From Acidobacteriota bacterium (GTDB lineage: Bacteria; Acidobacteriota; Terriglobia; Terriglobales; Acidobacteriaceae), in contig JAFAPG010000386.1 of the NCBI GenBank assembly GCA_019247235.1, positions 1-5,704 on the forward strand: a stretch of DNA of 5,704 bases, written 5' to 3'. Position 1 is the stretch's first letter; each line of letters opens with the position of its first letter. A program made the translations under genes and the position numbers. This document shows, piece by piece, positions 5,492-5,704 of this stretch. The notes under the pieces were generated by a model that worked only from the letters and a program-made list of their open reading frames with translations, ran no database searches and had not been told where the DNA came from.

Positions 5492-5704
5492 TCATAGTTG
5501 CTCGACTCCGAGGGCTTCCATCACGGCATCGTGAAGGCGAGGGCGAAGGTGCTTAATGGACTGATTCAAGCAATCCGGCCAAGTGCGATTGGTGAGCAAG
5601 GTTACTGCCAGCTGGCGTTGCGGATCAATCCACAGGGAAGTTCCGGTATAGCCGAGATGCCCAAAGGAACTTGAGGAAAAATATCTTCCCGATTGCGAGG
5701 GAGA
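5492..5704 (-). CDS. Serine hydrolase, beta-lactamase (class C-like) family, C-terminal end only
   Basis: An open frame enters from the right edge and ends at TGA (5492-5494), giving the last 70 residues of a protein. It contains FGHLGYTGTSLWIDP followed by QLAVTLLTNRTWP and ends in a helix with RPRLHDAVMEALG. The H-x-G in GHLGYTG is the usual third motif of beta-lactamase-fold serine hydrolases (PF00144 type), replacing the KTG of true beta-lactamases. The WIDP and LLTNR strands are typical of that family's last beta strands. The SxxK nucleophile motif and any signal peptide lie outside the window. Only 18 bp separate it from murQ. Family members act as esterases or as peptidases or amidases on wall fragments, and placement before murQ suggests a wall-recycling role, which is inference. 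I identified this short frame by translating the minus strand directly. Confidence 0.82.
   Translation of the reverse strand, partial: SPSQSGRYFSSSSFGHLGYTGTSLWIDPQRQLAVTLLTNRTWPDCLNQSIKHLRPRLHDAVMEALGVEQL

Noticed and set aside
1..5704. Mobile element, CRISPR array, tRNA/rRNA or defence island
   Set aside because: There are no transposase, integrase or Cas motifs, no regularly spaced repeats and no recognisable tRNA cloverleaf; all genes are housekeeping or common metabolic types.

Overview
The window looks like ordinary chromosomal DNA from a moderately GC-rich Gram-negative-type bacterium. Six genes are recognisable: a MacB/LolD-type ABC ATPase, a single-domain response regulator, a PhzF-family protein, a 1-Cys peroxiredoxin, MurA and MurQ, plus the tail of a serine hydrolase. 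Acidobacteriota is my best guess from gene style and composition; it is an inference that nothing in the window proves. I see no mobile element, CRISPR array, tRNA or rRNA. I found no clear candidate for an undescribed system; the interesting material is regulatory and contextual.

Layout. Positions 1-409 (minus) hold the N-terminal part of an ABC transporter ATPase that runs off the left edge. Positions 544-975 (minus) encode a CheY-like response regulator with a good ribosome binding site and a plausible sigma70 promoter at 1057-1085. Positions 1177-2091 (minus) encode a PhzF-family protein. A 290-bp divergent region (2092-2381) separates it from a 1-Cys peroxiredoxin on the plus strand (2382-3077). 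That region holds a plausible peroxiredoxin promoter and two copies of a GC palindrome. The peroxiredoxin and murA converge on a 70-bp gap that contains a perfect 9-bp GC stem-loop.

The right half (3148-5704, all minus) is a cell-wall cluster, transcribed in the order serine hydrolase (beta-lactamase fold, C-terminal end only), murQ, murA. MurQ opens MurNAc-6-phosphate to GlcNAc-6-phosphate and lactate in peptidoglycan recycling. MurA commits UDP-GlcNAc to new peptidoglycan. The cluster therefore puts wall salvage and wall synthesis in one transcriptional direction, with only 18 bp between the hydrolase and murQ. The murQ-murA junction contains inverted repeats that could form alternative hairpins.

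No gene-free stretch exceeds 300 bp. The 134-bp gap at 410-543 shows no convincing promoter or terminator. The 201-bp gap at 976-1176 holds the response-regulator promoter and leader.
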